From Puccinia triticina (lineage: Eukaryota; Basidiomycota; Pucciniomycetes; Pucciniales; Pucciniaceae), in contig NC_070570.1 of assembly GCF_026914185.1 (NCBI RefSeq), positions 4,836,001-4,900,000 on the forward strand: a stretch of 64,000 nucleotides of DNA, in the 5' to 3' direction. The stretch's first letter is position 1. Every line of letters begins with the position of its first letter. Positions 22,311 to 33,675 of this stretch are shown one piece after another. Made by a program: the position numbers and the translations under genes. The notes beneath the pieces are model-generated. The model worked only from the letters and a program-made list of their open reading frames with translations. It did no database searches and had not been told where the DNA came from.

Positions 22311-23969
22311 ATGTCCGACCGCCTATCCCAACTTGCTAACCGAGTCCGAGCAGCCGCCTCTGGCGCCGCTCCACCAGTGGACGAGGCACAAGCAACAGCG
22401 AGCACCCCGACAGCGACCAGTCAAGGAGACCCATCGGCAAGCTCCCAGGAGCTTGCCAGCGATCCAAGACAAGCCGAAGGCCCGCAAGGGAACCAGGCGT
22501 CAGCCACGGCGAAAGCACCAAGCTCGAAAAAAGGAGGCGTACAAACACGTAGTGCAGCCAAGATAGGGGTAGTCCCTGACAACAACGAACCAGAAACGTC
22601 AAACGCCGGTGCGGCGACAAAAGGCAAAACCAATGCCAACAAACCGATCGATGGACTACCGGAGACTATCTCCCTCCTAGGAGACAAGAACGGTAAGCCC
22701 AACACGGCATGATACCTTCATTCAAAACCTAAACGGTTAACTGATATGTACAACTGTCATGATCAGCGAATAAAGAGAAAAGCCGATTGACCAACAAAGC
22801 CGAAAGGACTAGCGATCGAGCTACCATCCTGGCTGAAGTGATGGCAGCGACCAAGGCGGGCGAAAAGGAGAAGGCCACCATGTTGTGGGATGTATACCTC
22901 TCGATCACGACCGCCTCGACGGAGCCCAGCAAGATCGTGCCATCCAAGCACGCTTGGGAGGAGTCTGTGGAGTTGCTCGAGCAGTCCATAGACCAACCTG
23001 CATCGCGGCGGGAACAAAGAGAAGTAGTGGTACTACAAGAGGGAGAGCTCGATTTTGGTAAGCATCCTTCAAACCGAAAATCTTCTCTCAGGTCGCATAG
23101 ACCCTAACGTGTCTTGTCCGACAGCCGTCAATGAAATCAACTCCCATAAGGATGTAGGCTTTACGCCTTATTTCGACAAAAACCTGAAAGAACTTCAAGC
23201 ACCCATCCCACTGACCATCTTCAACAAGAAATGGCAGGACAAGGCAATAATCCACTGGGTGGAGAAAAGACCTAAGAGCGAGGAAACCGGGTTAGTGCAA
23301 TGAGATAATGAGTGTTACAACCACACGCAGAAACTAACCAGAGCAAACTGCAGATCGGAAAACCGCAATCGCTACACGGGCCTCCCATACCCCTCGGAAT
23401 GGACCCAAACGTTTAGCGAGTGGACCACGAACCACCAAGGCTTTTACATCGCCTTGCGGGACGTCTACCACTTCCGCACATTCGCGGGCTGGGTTTTGGT
23501 GCACAAGAGCCACTGCGACAAAATCCTGGCTCGACACGGTTTCATGGCAGCCCTGCGGTACGACGTCAACGTGAGGTCGACGGTATTTGCACACCGGGTA
23601 ATGGTAAACGGTAGGCCATCCGTGGCAGACATATCAGTTTTCAGGCAAGACATTGCAGAGGAGACCTACTCGGACGCGAGAAACTTTGGTGAAATCGGCA
23701 TGACTGATAATCCTTACGCCGAGAACGGGACCAGAGCAGGATGGGACCCGCTGACAGGCGCCCAAAAACCGCAAAAGGCCTACAACCAGAAACAGGGCTA
23801 TACGCGGGCTCCCGAGGACGGCGATCAGCCAAACCAACCAGGAGCAAAGAGCCAGAGGACCAGCGGGTATAAGGGGAAGAACTTCAACCCCAAATACAAG
23901 GAACAAAAGGCCGCTACCGGAAACGGAGGAGGGGGTAACACCGCTAAGGGTCAAGACAGCACGCCGTAA
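22311..23969 (+). CDS. Spliced gag-like protein of the DIRS element
   Basis: Exons 22311-22692, 22767-23057, 23125-23290 and 23354-23969 join in frame to about 484 aa through three short GT-AG introns (phases 1, 1, 2). The N-terminus is Ala/Ser/Thr-rich (MSDRLSQLANRVRAAASGA). The middle is helical (ATILAEVMAATKAGEKEKAT). The last exon carries a compact folded part (SEWTQTFSEWTTNHQGFYIA, FAGWVLVHKSHCDKILARHG) and a Gly/Gln/Lys-rich tail. I see no zinc knuckle. Position and composition suggest nucleocapsid function. Without splicing the frame is closed several times, which supports the introns. Confidence 0.7.
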
Positions 23970-24112
23970 GTGGCCACTTTTCTGTTAGCTACACCCCAGA
24001 GCACCCCCGTGAACCCAGCCTACAAAGTATCTAAAGGCAAGGGAAACTCCTATTTTTCGGGCACAACAGGAAGCAAACCTGAGGGCGACACGAAAACCAA
24101 GCAGCACAGGAG

Positions 24113-25688
24113 TTGTTTTCTAATCTCCATGTTCCTGCATCTATTTTTGTACATAGAACCTTTGATTCTCTCATATGCGGAAATAACACAGCCTCTCAAC
24201 CCCACGGGGTAACGAGCAGCAGTTTTAACATCAAGTCTTGGCCAGAGGCAGTAAAGTGCAAGATGATTATCCCAGAATGGGAAGACGCGCTCTCGAAAGC
24301 CAATCTACTCCCTGAATTCCAGGATGTATTAGATGGTTTTAAACATGGATTTCCTCAAGGGATTCCGCAGCATACAATAGAAGGAATCAAACATTTCACC
24401 CCTCCAAATCACGCGTCGGCTCTTTTAGCCAGAGACAAGATAAAGGAGTCAATCCGGAAAGAGGTAGCGGCGAATAGGATGTATGGACCATACACCCACG
24501 AGGAAGTCCACAAACATTTCCCGTTCTTCCGATCTAACCCCCTGGGAGCGGTCATCAACGGTGATGGGTCCTTAAGACCAATTAACGATCTATCTTTTCC
24601 AAGAAACGATCCAATTGTCCCGTCCGTAAACTCTTTCATCGACGCCGATAATTTTCCCACAACCTGGGACGATTTTAACCACGTTGCCAGTTTTTTCAGG
24701 GGACAAACAGCGCCATGCCTACTAGCTCTGTTCGACTGGGAAAAGGCGTACCGCCAGATTCCCACAGCCCAAGACCAATGGCCATATTTATTGGTACAAG
24801 ACTTCGAGGACAATCTATATCTCGACACAAGGATAACCTTTGGTGGTGTTGCCGGCTGCGGCTCTTTCAGCCGCCCGGCAGATGCATGGAAAAATTTGAT
24901 GATGAAGGAATTTGACCTAGTCACCGTTTTCAGATGGGTCAATGACAACCTCTTAGAACAGAATAACTCAGATTCGCGAATTTCAAACCCCGAAGAAGAA
25001 ATTCTCTTACAACGAAGTCGAAGTCCTGGTGGGCAGACTCAACCACGTCTCTTACCTTTTACCCCAGCTGCGATGTTACCTCTGCGGGCTATACGCGTGG
25101 TTAAAGAGCTGGAGGAACAAGAAAGCCAAACGCCCGGTTACAACCACAGTACAGTTAGACCTGGAACACTGGATACTCACACTCTGCTCTTTTAAGGAGA
25201 CCAGAATGATCCCCAACCCAGAACCAACTGAAATCGGATGGGTGGGAGATGCGTCAACAAGTTATGGCATTGGTGTACTGATCGGCCGCCATTGGACCCG
25301 ATTGCGGTTGGCGGAGGGCTGGGAAGGCACGACAAAGCCAAAGAGAAATATTGCTTGGGTGGAGACCGTCGCGATTCGAGTCGGACTATGCATGCTCCAG
25401 AAACTGGGTGTCCGAGAAGGGAAAACATTCATAGTATGGACAGACAATACCACAACAGAGGCTGCTATCCGAAACAGAAGATCAAACGATCCGCATGTGA
25501 ACGAAGAATGGAAGGCCATACAAAAACTCCTAGTAGATCTACAGGTCGACATCATCGGCAAAAGAGTAGTTTCAGCCCAAAACAAAGCAGACAACCTCTC
25601 AAGAGGAGACAGCTCGGGTCTAGAGGCACGGGACCGAGTTCTTTTGATGTTGCCGTTAGATTTAGACTCTTTCTTCTGGCAGTATTAA
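24113..25688 (+). pseudogene. DIRS reverse transcriptase-RNase H, inactivated
   Basis: RT motifs appear in order: GSLRPINDLSFPRND, CLLALFDWEKAYRQIP, FGGVAGCGSFSRPADAW and the catalytic loop FRWVNDNLL, where a VDD-type motif is expected, so the first Asp has become Asn (AAT). Soon after, about 60 residues of the thumb are missing and the frame shifts. Homology resumes in another frame with NEVEVLVGRLNHVSYLLPQL, then RNase H (IGWVGDASTSYGIG, VWTDNTTTEAAIRNR, NKADNLSRG). The start is uncertain because the link to the upstream gag is unclear. Two independent lesions make this a non-functional RT. Confidence 0.85.
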
Positions 25689-25881
25689 TAACCCAACTGA
25701 GACCAATTGTGTCGATACGTGTAGCGTGTAAACATTTGTTTTAGATAAGACTCAGAAATGAAGCAGGTGTCAGAACTTGTAGGCAGGACGCAATTTATGT
25801 CGCCGAAGTTGAGGGGGAGGAGTTTTCAAAGAACCCTCCCACCGACCCATTACCACCGCACCCGTAAACCTACCACTAGCC

Positions 25882-26934
25882 ATGGAGGTAGAGAAAATCT
25901 CTGATTTCACCTCAAACGGGACTACAAAACTCACGCCTTCCGAACAGGAGTTGCACTACCTTAAGGGGTACGCTTGGAATACACTGAAAGGGTACAATGC
26001 GGCAGTGAAGAAACTCAAGAAATGTCTTGCCCAAAAATACCCGCACGGTTTCGAGCTCCCCCTCACGGAAGACGACATCGAGACGTTCTGTTGTTGGGCT
26101 GGACGAGACGCGGATAAACCAGAGAGTCAGGATGTAGCGTCTACCACACTAGTGAAATACCTCTCGGGTTTGAAAGCTTGGCACCTATACCACAAGAAAC
26201 CGTACCCCAACACATGGGAGGGAAGAATTGAAGTCTTCCTGAAGTCATCAGCAAAGGCGGACGCCGTCACACCAAACAAACCACGGAAAGAGGCGATCCA
26301 CTTACACCAGATGGTCTTCTTAGCGGAAGAATTGATTTGCGGCACAGCGGAGGAACAAGCAGTTTTAGACCTAGCACTTGTAGCTTTCTGGGGCATGGCA
26401 CGCTTAGCCGAACTCACGTACGACAAAGGAGAAGGAACGTTAAAGAAATCCTTAAAACTACTCACCTCGGATGTATCAAGGGAGGACCCAGAGCAAACCA
26501 TCCTAACACTCCGTAGCGCGAAGACATGCAAACCAGGAGAGACTCAATTGATCAAACTGCCAAGCCTGCCGAACGCACTATGCCCAGTACTAGCGGTCAA
26601 ACGACGTTTAGATGAGGCACGCAACGGAGAGACCTCGCTTTTTGGCTACAACGTCGAAGGGACACGCCGTCATTTAACCAGATCAGCGGTAATCTCGATC
26701 CTCACAAGAATCTGGGAGAGAGGAGGATATCATAAACTCTCAGGGCACTCCTTCAGAGTCGGAGGAGCGTCTTTACGGATGGCGATGGGAATCAACGTCA
26801 AAGAGATACAATCACTCGGGCGTTGGAAATCAGATTGCTACAAATTGTACATAAGACAGTACACGCCAACCCAGATCAAAGACACCCTCACACTGTTGTC
26901 AGACCTACAGGAGAAGTGGGAGAATGGAAGTTAA
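25882..26934 (+). CDS. Tyrosine recombinase of the DIRS element
   Basis: A single 350-aa frame. The N-terminal SAM-like DNA-binding part contains WNTLKGYNAAVKKLKK and a second helix set around VKYLSGLKAWHLYH. The catalytic domain shows MARLAELTYD (first Arg with its partner Glu), HSFRVGGAS (HxxR) and the nucleophile region LGRWKSDCYKLYIRQY. This is the standard R-HxxR-Y set for integrases of the DIRS order, which insert circular cDNA without target duplication. The frame is intact, unlike the RT, so the protein might still be made. Confidence 0.9.
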   Translation: MEVEKISDFTSNGTTKLTPSEQELHYLKGYAWNTLKGYNAAVKKLKKCLAQKYPHGFELPLTEDDIETFCCWAGRDADKPESQDVASTTLVKYLSGLKAWHLYHKKPYPNTWEGRIEVFLKSSAKADAVTPNKPRKEAIHLHQMVFLAEELICGTAEEQAVLDLALVAFWGMARLAELTYDKGEGTLKKSLKLLTSDVSREDPEQTILTLRSAKTCKPGETQLIKLPSLPNALCPVLAVKRRLDEARNGETSLFGYNVEGTRRHLTRSAVISILTRIWERGGYHKLSGHSFRVGGASLRMAMGINVKEIQSLGRWKSDCYKLYIRQYTPTQIKDTLTLLSDLQEKWENGS

Positions 26935-27158
26935 AGCACACAACTCAGTCAAAGACCGTAAGGTTTGGGGTATCGAGCAAGGCTCAGGCTTCTGGTCATC
27001 GCCAGAGTTGATGGGTCTAGCACCGATCCCCCAAGAGCGTGCTCCTTTTTCTTCTGCTCCGGGGGGTTTTTCACCCCTCTCGAGCCACCGAGACACAGAG
27101 TAGGATCTGGAGAGTCGTCGGAAGCTCGAGAGACTTGAAAGCCCCCTGACCCACACAC

Positions 27159-27197
27159 GGCCGGCTTGGAACCCCCCCAAAGGGGTTCAGGCCGGCC
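27159..27197. repeat. Hairpin near the 3' end of the DIRS element
   Basis: GGCCGGC with GAACCCC on the left pairs with GGGGTTC and GCCGGCC on the right across a short loop. It could be a 3' processing or replication structure. Confidence 0.6.
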
Positions 27198-28183
27198 TAG
27201 GGGAGCGCGGTAGCAAACTCACCGCGTCTCCCTGAACCTGTAAAAAAGAAGAGTGAGAAAAGAGTGGGAACCCCTCTCCAGCATTCAAGCAAAGAGAGGC
27301 CCCCACGATACCACCACAACCAAGGCCCTTGAGGGGCCTACGTTGCGGTAGGTACGTAGAATGGAAGGCCGAGACTTGCTGCTCGAGATGCTCCAATGGG
27401 ACCGCCCCAGTGTTGAAGGCCATCAACTACGATATTGCCAAGATTTGTTTTGCGTACATACATGGTTGCTCCAGACCACCGAAAGTGGCTGCTAACCATG
27501 AGTTTTCACGCGGTACTTGATGGAGATCTCGGTTTTTGATTACCGGGTCCTAGCCAGTCGATCTGGCTTGCCATGAAACTGCTCGGCCGGGTACCCTGGG
27601 ACGCCAATCTGCGCCACTACTCCGGCTACGACCAGGCCGAAATCCTGCCAACTGCCCAGTTCATGCTCGACTACATCCTCCGCTCCGGGTGCAAGAACCT
27701 CGGCATGGGCTTGGACCCCAACTTTGTCATCCAGGCCAGCTACGAAGGCGGCAACGAACACGCCAACCTGTTCAAGAAATATGCCACCCGCAAAGTCAGT
27801 CTCGTTGGTTTTTTACCCTTCCCAGTCCAACTCTGATGCGGTGTTTGTGCGGATACAGTTTTTCCGAGTGAGCGAGATCGTCCGTGATTGGGCTGTGGAC
27901 CGATACACCTTCGAGACCCCGACGGGCTACGAATGTGACAAGCTCGAGGAATGGAGCAGCTCGTCCAAGACGGCCAAGAAGCGGGCCACCACCGCCGGCG
28001 CCCAACGTGCCGCCCGCCGCGTCCAGGACTTCTTCGACAACGAGGACGACATCGACCTCGAGCAGGATGACGACGCTGAGCTCGAGGACGAGGATCTCGA
28101 TGACGACGTCCCTCGCGGATTGTATCACGATAGATCATGATGACCCTGACCTTTCCGACGAGCTCGAGGACGACGACTACTGA

Positions 28184-29761
28184 TGCCCCCGTCCCCTTAT
28201 TTAATGATTCTCACTTCCTTTTCTTCCACTTGCCTCCACACACTCTCATCACCCATCGTCGCTCTGCCGTCCTCACCCCCTCACCCTCATAGTATTCTTA
28301 TATATATTCTTGAAGTACCGCTTCTTTTTTTGGGCGTCTTTTCTAGTCTTACTCTCGAAGTAGTACCGTTTCGTCGAGCCTATGCGTGTTCCGCCCTTCC
28401 CCCACCCTCCTACCATTTCATTATTCATTTAGATTCATTTCTACTGATGACGAAGTACACATATATATGTGTATTAGTGTGACGTGTGTGCTGTGATGTG
28501 TTTCCATGTTTGCCAACTTTGAAACCCCTGCTCGGAGCAGGTTGTCCCAAGCCATCATCAAACTGAGTTTGTCAGATATGCAGCCCAGAACCCAAAATTG
28601 CTGAACATGTCCAACCAACAACTACTCGGACCAGGTTTTAGGATCAGTCAATTTGTGCAGAGGTTACATTGTATCATTTTTACAGCATTGGCAACCATCA
28701 GTCCAGACCCTATCTGATACTGCATAGCCTATGTGATTTGGTTGCATGCATTGTACCAACCTTGATCATAAAAGTGAATCCCCTTTTGTGCACTTTTCTC
28801 ACTAAGGCCTAATACTGCTTCCCCAAAATCCTCCAAAACTAGTAGTAAAAGCTGTATTTTGTGACGGGGTGAGGAGTTTCATTCTTGCATACATGGCACC
28901 AAGCTTTATCATGAAGGTGAATTATATGTATGTACTTCCCTCACCAAGGTCCATTACTGCTTCTCCAATACCCCCCAAAACTAGCAGCAAAAGCTGTATT
29001 TTGTGATGGGCTGAGGAATTTCATAGACTCAAAGGGATATGCCTTATGTCAAACAGTGGAGTATCACCACTGGAAGACTTCATGCAAAGTGCAAAGTCTA
29101 CTTCCAGCCTTCAATGTGGGGATTGAGGAAATGGTATGTGGACTTCCCTTTCGAAATAGCCCTCACCCCAGCACAACCACCTTTGTACATCAAGGATTAA
29201 AGAAATCAATAATATTTAGTCCTGCCTGTCCCTGATTCACTTCTGACAGCCTTTACATACATTTGGCTCATCTTGTTGTTTCACCTTTATTTGATGTGGA
29301 TGTTTCATTCAAAATACATGGCTGGCACCACAGTTGCTACAAACAACATCATGCAGACCCTCATCATTTCAGAAAAAAAAAACAAGTATTGATACTTCCT
29401 GGCCCAGACCCCCTCCAATGAGGCTTCCTCATGGATGTGACTTTGTTTTGTTTCATTTTATTGTTTCAACTCATTGTTTGTGTATAACTAAACCTTTAAC
29501 TTCCTCACATGTTTCCTTCCTGATCTTTCATTCCATTCTCATCTCCTTTCCAGTTCAACTCTGCAAATTCTTCCTTGATTCTGAATATCATCTGAAGCAA
29601 ATTTAGCCTCCTTTTGTGGCATTAGCCCAATATTTCTGCTCCCTTCCTGTCTATTCCAAAGTAAAAAAAATAAAAAATAAAAAATAAATAGTAAATAACA
29701 CACATAACTCTCTGGCCTGTATTAGCTCAACTACTGCTTCATTTTCTAACCTCATTATACC
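28184..29761. other. Pseudocyclin 3' flank and upstream flank of secreted-family gene B
   Basis: 28190-28510 matches the cyclin 3' UTR at 14330-14635. From 28511 it matches the gene A upstream flank. A block containing CAAAAGCTGTATTTTGTGA-like sequence is duplicated in tandem (about 28810-28900 and 28945-29020), and the same pair recurs at 46932-47140. No gene is recognised. Confidence 0.6.
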
Positions 29762-31939
29762 ATGAAGATCCTTTCAGTCCTTCAAAATAAAGGATTGTGG
29801 ATATTTTCCCTTTGCAAATTAATCCAATGCATGGAATTGGAAGGTAATTTTCTGTAATCTTCTGCTGTTCCTCTACACAAAAACTGATGTTGCTTTACAC
29901 ATCTGATAACTATTCCAGATTTTCCTGGATTAACTACAATTGGTTCTGATAAAATAGGCAGCAATAAAAGTCTCATGGCTGGAAGCAATTCAGTATCCGG
30001 AACCTTAGAACAAGGCAAAAATATCAAAACAGATTCATTTTCCAGTGATTTTAATGAAATCAAAGATGATGATGAAAACCAAGAAAGTATGGATTCTGAA
30101 GCAACCAGTAGCAGTTTATCCAGGCCTTTCAGAACTACCCCTTCATTTTTTGAGTCCACTGAAGAAGAGAAGAGAATTGCTGATGGCTTGAAGCCTATCA
30201 GGCACTTTTCTAAACAATTCAGTGAAATCAAAATTGGTAAGCTTTAAGTTTGTAATACACCTTGTTGGAGATTTAATGAACTAACAAGACCTCTTTGTTA
30301 CTATCCCAAAAAAATGCCAAACATTAAACTTTTAATTTAACCATCTTTCAAAGATCAAGAGAGGTCAATTAAAAATGACTATGACTTCATTCAAAAAATC
30401 ATGAAAAAGTGGCATTCTGATTTCAATAAAACCAAAGCTATTATTTTGGTGAAGAGAATTCCATGGCATAGCCAAAAGCAAGTATCAGAAACTTATGAGC
30501 TTCTTCTAGATTTCATTGAATCAATTCCACCAAAAAACATTTTTGGTAGATACAATTGCTTTGATGTGCGATCTGGTGAAATCTCTTATGAAAATGCTGT
30601 CAATAGATTGAGCCCATTCCAGATAGCTGCTATCTACAAAGAATTTGCAAGCAAGAAAATTTACACACCCACAAACCTGCCACATATAAAAAAGTCACGC
30701 CGTGATATGAAAATTACCTTAGATCAACTCCAGAGTTTTTTGGCTGGTTACATGAAGAAGTTACTCAGCTTCAAAGGAGTCTGGATTCCTTGTGATGGTT
30801 GCACTAAAATTGATATAAAGAATGAGGGAAAAAGGAGAGACTTTGAACTCAAAAGAATAATAATTCATGTGATTGATTACATGCTCAAGTACAAAATAAT
30901 CAAAGGAAATCATTTCAATAAACACTTTGAGAATAAAGAAACACTTGATATATGTGCAACAACAATGGTGATGAACTACATAATACAACATGGAAATCTT
31001 TTCATCTCTGACATTGATAAATGGTATCAATATCCTAGCAGCAAATTAATGCCTGCAATTGGTGAATTTTCAGATTTCAGGATTTTCACAGATGGTGAGT
31101 CAGGATGAGGAATTGATGATGGCCTTATTCCAAAATTATTTCCTCTGAGTCTGACTGATTTGAACTTCATTTTTATTATTTTTTGAAATCAAAATACTTG
31201 CACAGTTTTGAGCAAAAAGGGGCAGATGATGTTTTCACATCGCTCTCTTGCAACATCAATCTCTCACATATATCTTGATTTACACAATCTTTCTGAAATT
31301 GAAGAGCATTTAAAATATTTCAGTCATTGGCATATTGTTGAAGTACTGCAAGATCTCCAAAAAGGCAGGATAGAAAAGGAAAATTCATTGATCCAAGGCC
31401 TGGACAAAGCCTACCAAAAACTAATCATGTTATTTCTGTCTGAAGATATGTCACATGTGGAACAACTTGGACAGGGAGCAAGAGTTTTGGCATATTTTAT
31501 GCTGCAGTTTCTCCATGAAAACATTGGCAATGGGAAGGAAATCTTTGAAATCCAGAATGAACAAATAAAAAATGAATTGCAAAATAAATTGAAATCTTCA
31601 GCCTCAATTTTTGAATTCTTGGCAGAAACAAACAACATCTCAACTTATATGAAATCTTACTTCTTACATGACATTTACTTGAACAAGCCAGATTATTGGA
31701 CTTTGAAATCGGAACCTAAAGCTAGATATAGACATGCAGAAAAGGTTCTTCCATGTATTGAAGAATATGCTGAGAACCTGAAAAGAAAATATCACGGGAC
31801 TATTTCTGAAAGTATGGATCACGCACATTATTTCTTTTTGAACCGGGTCATTAAAGACTCCACAGAACATTATCAAAAAATATTGCAGGAAGCTAAAAAG
31901 GAATTCCTTCCAAGTTGGTTAAGAAATCAATCCACATGA
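29762..31939 (+). CDS. Secreted-family gene B, intact four-exon member
   Basis: Exons 29762-29843, 29919-30236, 30354-31094 and 31206-31939 give 624 aa. The three GT-AG introns (75, 117, 111 nt) are all phase 1. The start MKILSVLQNKGLWIFSLCK forms a probable but weak signal peptide ending near IQCMELED. Residues 28-130 are Ser/Asp/Glu-rich and likely disordered, ending in RPIRHFSKQFSEIKI. Exon 3 has the most conserved blocks (YELLLDFIESIPPKNIF, VNRLSPFQIAAIYKEFASKK, DICATTMVMNYIIQHGN, MPAIGEFSDFRIFTD). Exon 4 has KKGQMMFSHRSLATSIS, AYFMLQFLHENIG and KARYRHAEKVLPCIEEYAENLKR-like helices. I recognise no domain. Duplication in a rust-like genome makes it a candidate effector by inference only. 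Confidence 0.8.
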
Positions 31940-32879
31940 TTTTCATTCTTGAATATTTGTCTTGGTCTTCTCCACTCATCTCCAAAAAGAATACTATTTG
32001 ATCCTAGGAATCATCAGATTATGGAAATATGATAAACAAATGTAATATGATGGGAAATTAAATTCTCTACTATTTCCAGTTCTTGATTTTTTTTTCTTGC
32101 AGGGCCAGTTATTGCATCACCTGAAATTTTTCAGCCTTTTAGTGAATTGTTAAGTCAACAATTTTTTAGTTGGTTCACAACATCATTCTTATACATACAT
32201 GTATGTTTGGTTATGGTGTCTCTATTTTGGTTTCTGGAATCAATTGTCTCTTGGTGGATAAAAAAGTGCCATTGTTTATTTTGGGTTATGGTTTCTTTAT
32301 TTTGGGTTATGGTTTCTTTATTTTGGATTATGGTTTCTTTATTTTGGGTTATGGTTTCTTTATTCTGAGTTCTGGAATAAAGTGTCTGTTGATGCACAAA
32401 AAAGTTTCCTTGTTTGTGACGCGTGATGAAGAGCCCCAAAAAGTAGATTCCCCACACAAATCTAAAATTTTTGGGTCTCAATCAACATCTATGAGGGTCT
32501 CAGATTGGATGGGAGATCATTCATTGTGGTACATAACCCTCTTTCTCTCTTGATCTTGGTTGATGAGTTTGGATGCTCCCAAGACTTCAGCAAGCATGTA
32601 ATACCATGAGTTTATCTGCCTCTTAGTGACATGTTTATGCAGTCTTGTCACCTTATTTTTTTGGGAGTTAGTCCACAGCCTCATTCTAGATATGTTTGGC
32701 TATTGTTTCTTTCCCTTGGGTCCTGGAATAAATCGTCTGTTTATGCGCAAAAAATGCCCCTTTTGTTGAATTGTAGCGGTGTGGCAGCCCTTTTGCTCTG
32801 TCATTGTGGGATGAAAGTCCAATGTGTTCCGCTTGATGCGTAGGATCCGCAACAAACCGGTCTAACCCTAGCTGGGTTC
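31940..32879. other. 3' flank of secreted-family gene B
   Basis: 32590-32879 is shared with 20440-20750, and 31940-32280 is shared with 51006-51360. The short frames here are repeats, not genes. Confidence 0.6.
32278..32368. repeat. 21-bp tandem repeat
   Basis: The unit TTATTTTGGGTTATGGTTTC plus T is repeated four to five times. The corresponding place downstream of copy C (about 51360-51415) has fewer units, so it is length-variable. Confidence 0.85.
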
Positions 32880-33675
32880 CTACCTAACTTAACTAAGTCC
32901 CACCCTCCTACAGGTGGAGTGGTAAAACACTGGTTTAGGATTTGAGTGTGGATGAGTGTTGGGTGACTTGTGAGTTCTGGGTGAGGAACTGGGGAGCAGG
33001 CCACTGGGGGTGGAGAGAGCTCCTTTTATAGACAAAAGTGGAGCCCCAAAGGGGCTTGTGGGTTAGGGTTTCAGCTAATCTAGACAACAGGGTGAGGGAT
33101 TTTAGCTGGTGGGAGTAGATACAAATGATGTCATAACCCCTCAGGGGTGCATGAATGGTGTCAGAATATACCACAGAACATTCTAAATATGCCAGGGGTG
33201 CATACATGATGTCAGAATATACAAAAGAACATTCTAAAGCATGCATGAGGTGACAGTAGACTGCATGAGCTGTCATACAGGGGGAATTAGTGTATACACA
33301 AAGTCTGAGGCTGCAGAAACAGTGTAAATGATGTCATACTATGTATATAAATGAGTGTATTTAGCTACTATGTAATGAGTGTAGCCTGACAGGGAGATTT
33401 ATGTTTGTATCCTGTGATATTTATAAGTTTACTACTGTGAAACTTGGGTTGAAGCAGGTGACAGCTGGGTTACTGGGGCTGGCCGTGTGATAGGTGTCCA
33501 TGAGGTGTAACTTCCACACTAGAGGGGGTCCAGGGGTGCTTCCAGTTGTGACTAGGGGTGAAATTGGCCGTAGAATCCATTTTTGGGGTCCATTTGATGT
33601 TATCTTGAGGCTTAGTATGAGTAATTATGTGGCATAGAAAAAACTTTTTATTTTTCCACTTTTCCGTCTACCACA
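32880..33675 (-). mobile_element. LTR fragment related to the solo LTR at 39545-40604, inverted
   Basis: Read on the minus strand it starts TGTGGTAGACGGAAAAGTGG at 33675 and follows the 39545 LTR with many differences, including the promoter block (complement of GGAGAGAGCTCCTTTTATAGAC). The other end, near GGTAGGAACCC, differs from the expected GTCTTACA terminus. No TSD is visible, so it is truncated or a different subfamily. Confidence 0.65.

Larger units (their letters stand above)
21874..27364 (+). mobile_element. DIRS-order (tyrosine-recombinase) retrotransposon
   Basis: The boundaries are set by alignment of the flanks to cyclin exon 3 (ATCTTGA on the left, AAGGCCGAG on the right), with no target duplication, as expected for recombinase-mediated integration. 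It encodes a spliced gag-like protein, an RT-RNase H module and a phage-type tyrosine recombinase in that order. I could not find convincing split direct repeats or inverted terminal repeats, so DIRS versus Ngaro type is unresolved. The RT is dead while the recombinase frame is intact. Confidence 0.88.
21126..28183 (+). pseudogene. Cyclin B pseudogene, split by a MITE and a DIRS element
   Basis: Homology to 13040-14307 starts at the end of cyclin exon 2 (CTACATGAGGGAACTGGAGG), so the N-terminal half is absent. The exon 3 equivalent is diverged and has stops (for example TGA after TTGCAGTGCGC near 21317). It is split by the elements at 21447-21784 and 21874-27364. After the DIRS element the match resumes at AAGGCCGAG (27365), and a block corresponding to about 13655-13695 is partly deleted. 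From 27569 onwards identity to the intact gene is very high, with a small disruption near 28130. Full-length cyclin cannot be made. Confidence 0.9.

Noticed and set aside
32147..32481. Hydrophobic repeat peptide (VMVSLFW units)
   Set aside because: A translation of the 21-bp minisatellite. Unit number differs downstream of copy C, and no gene context exists.
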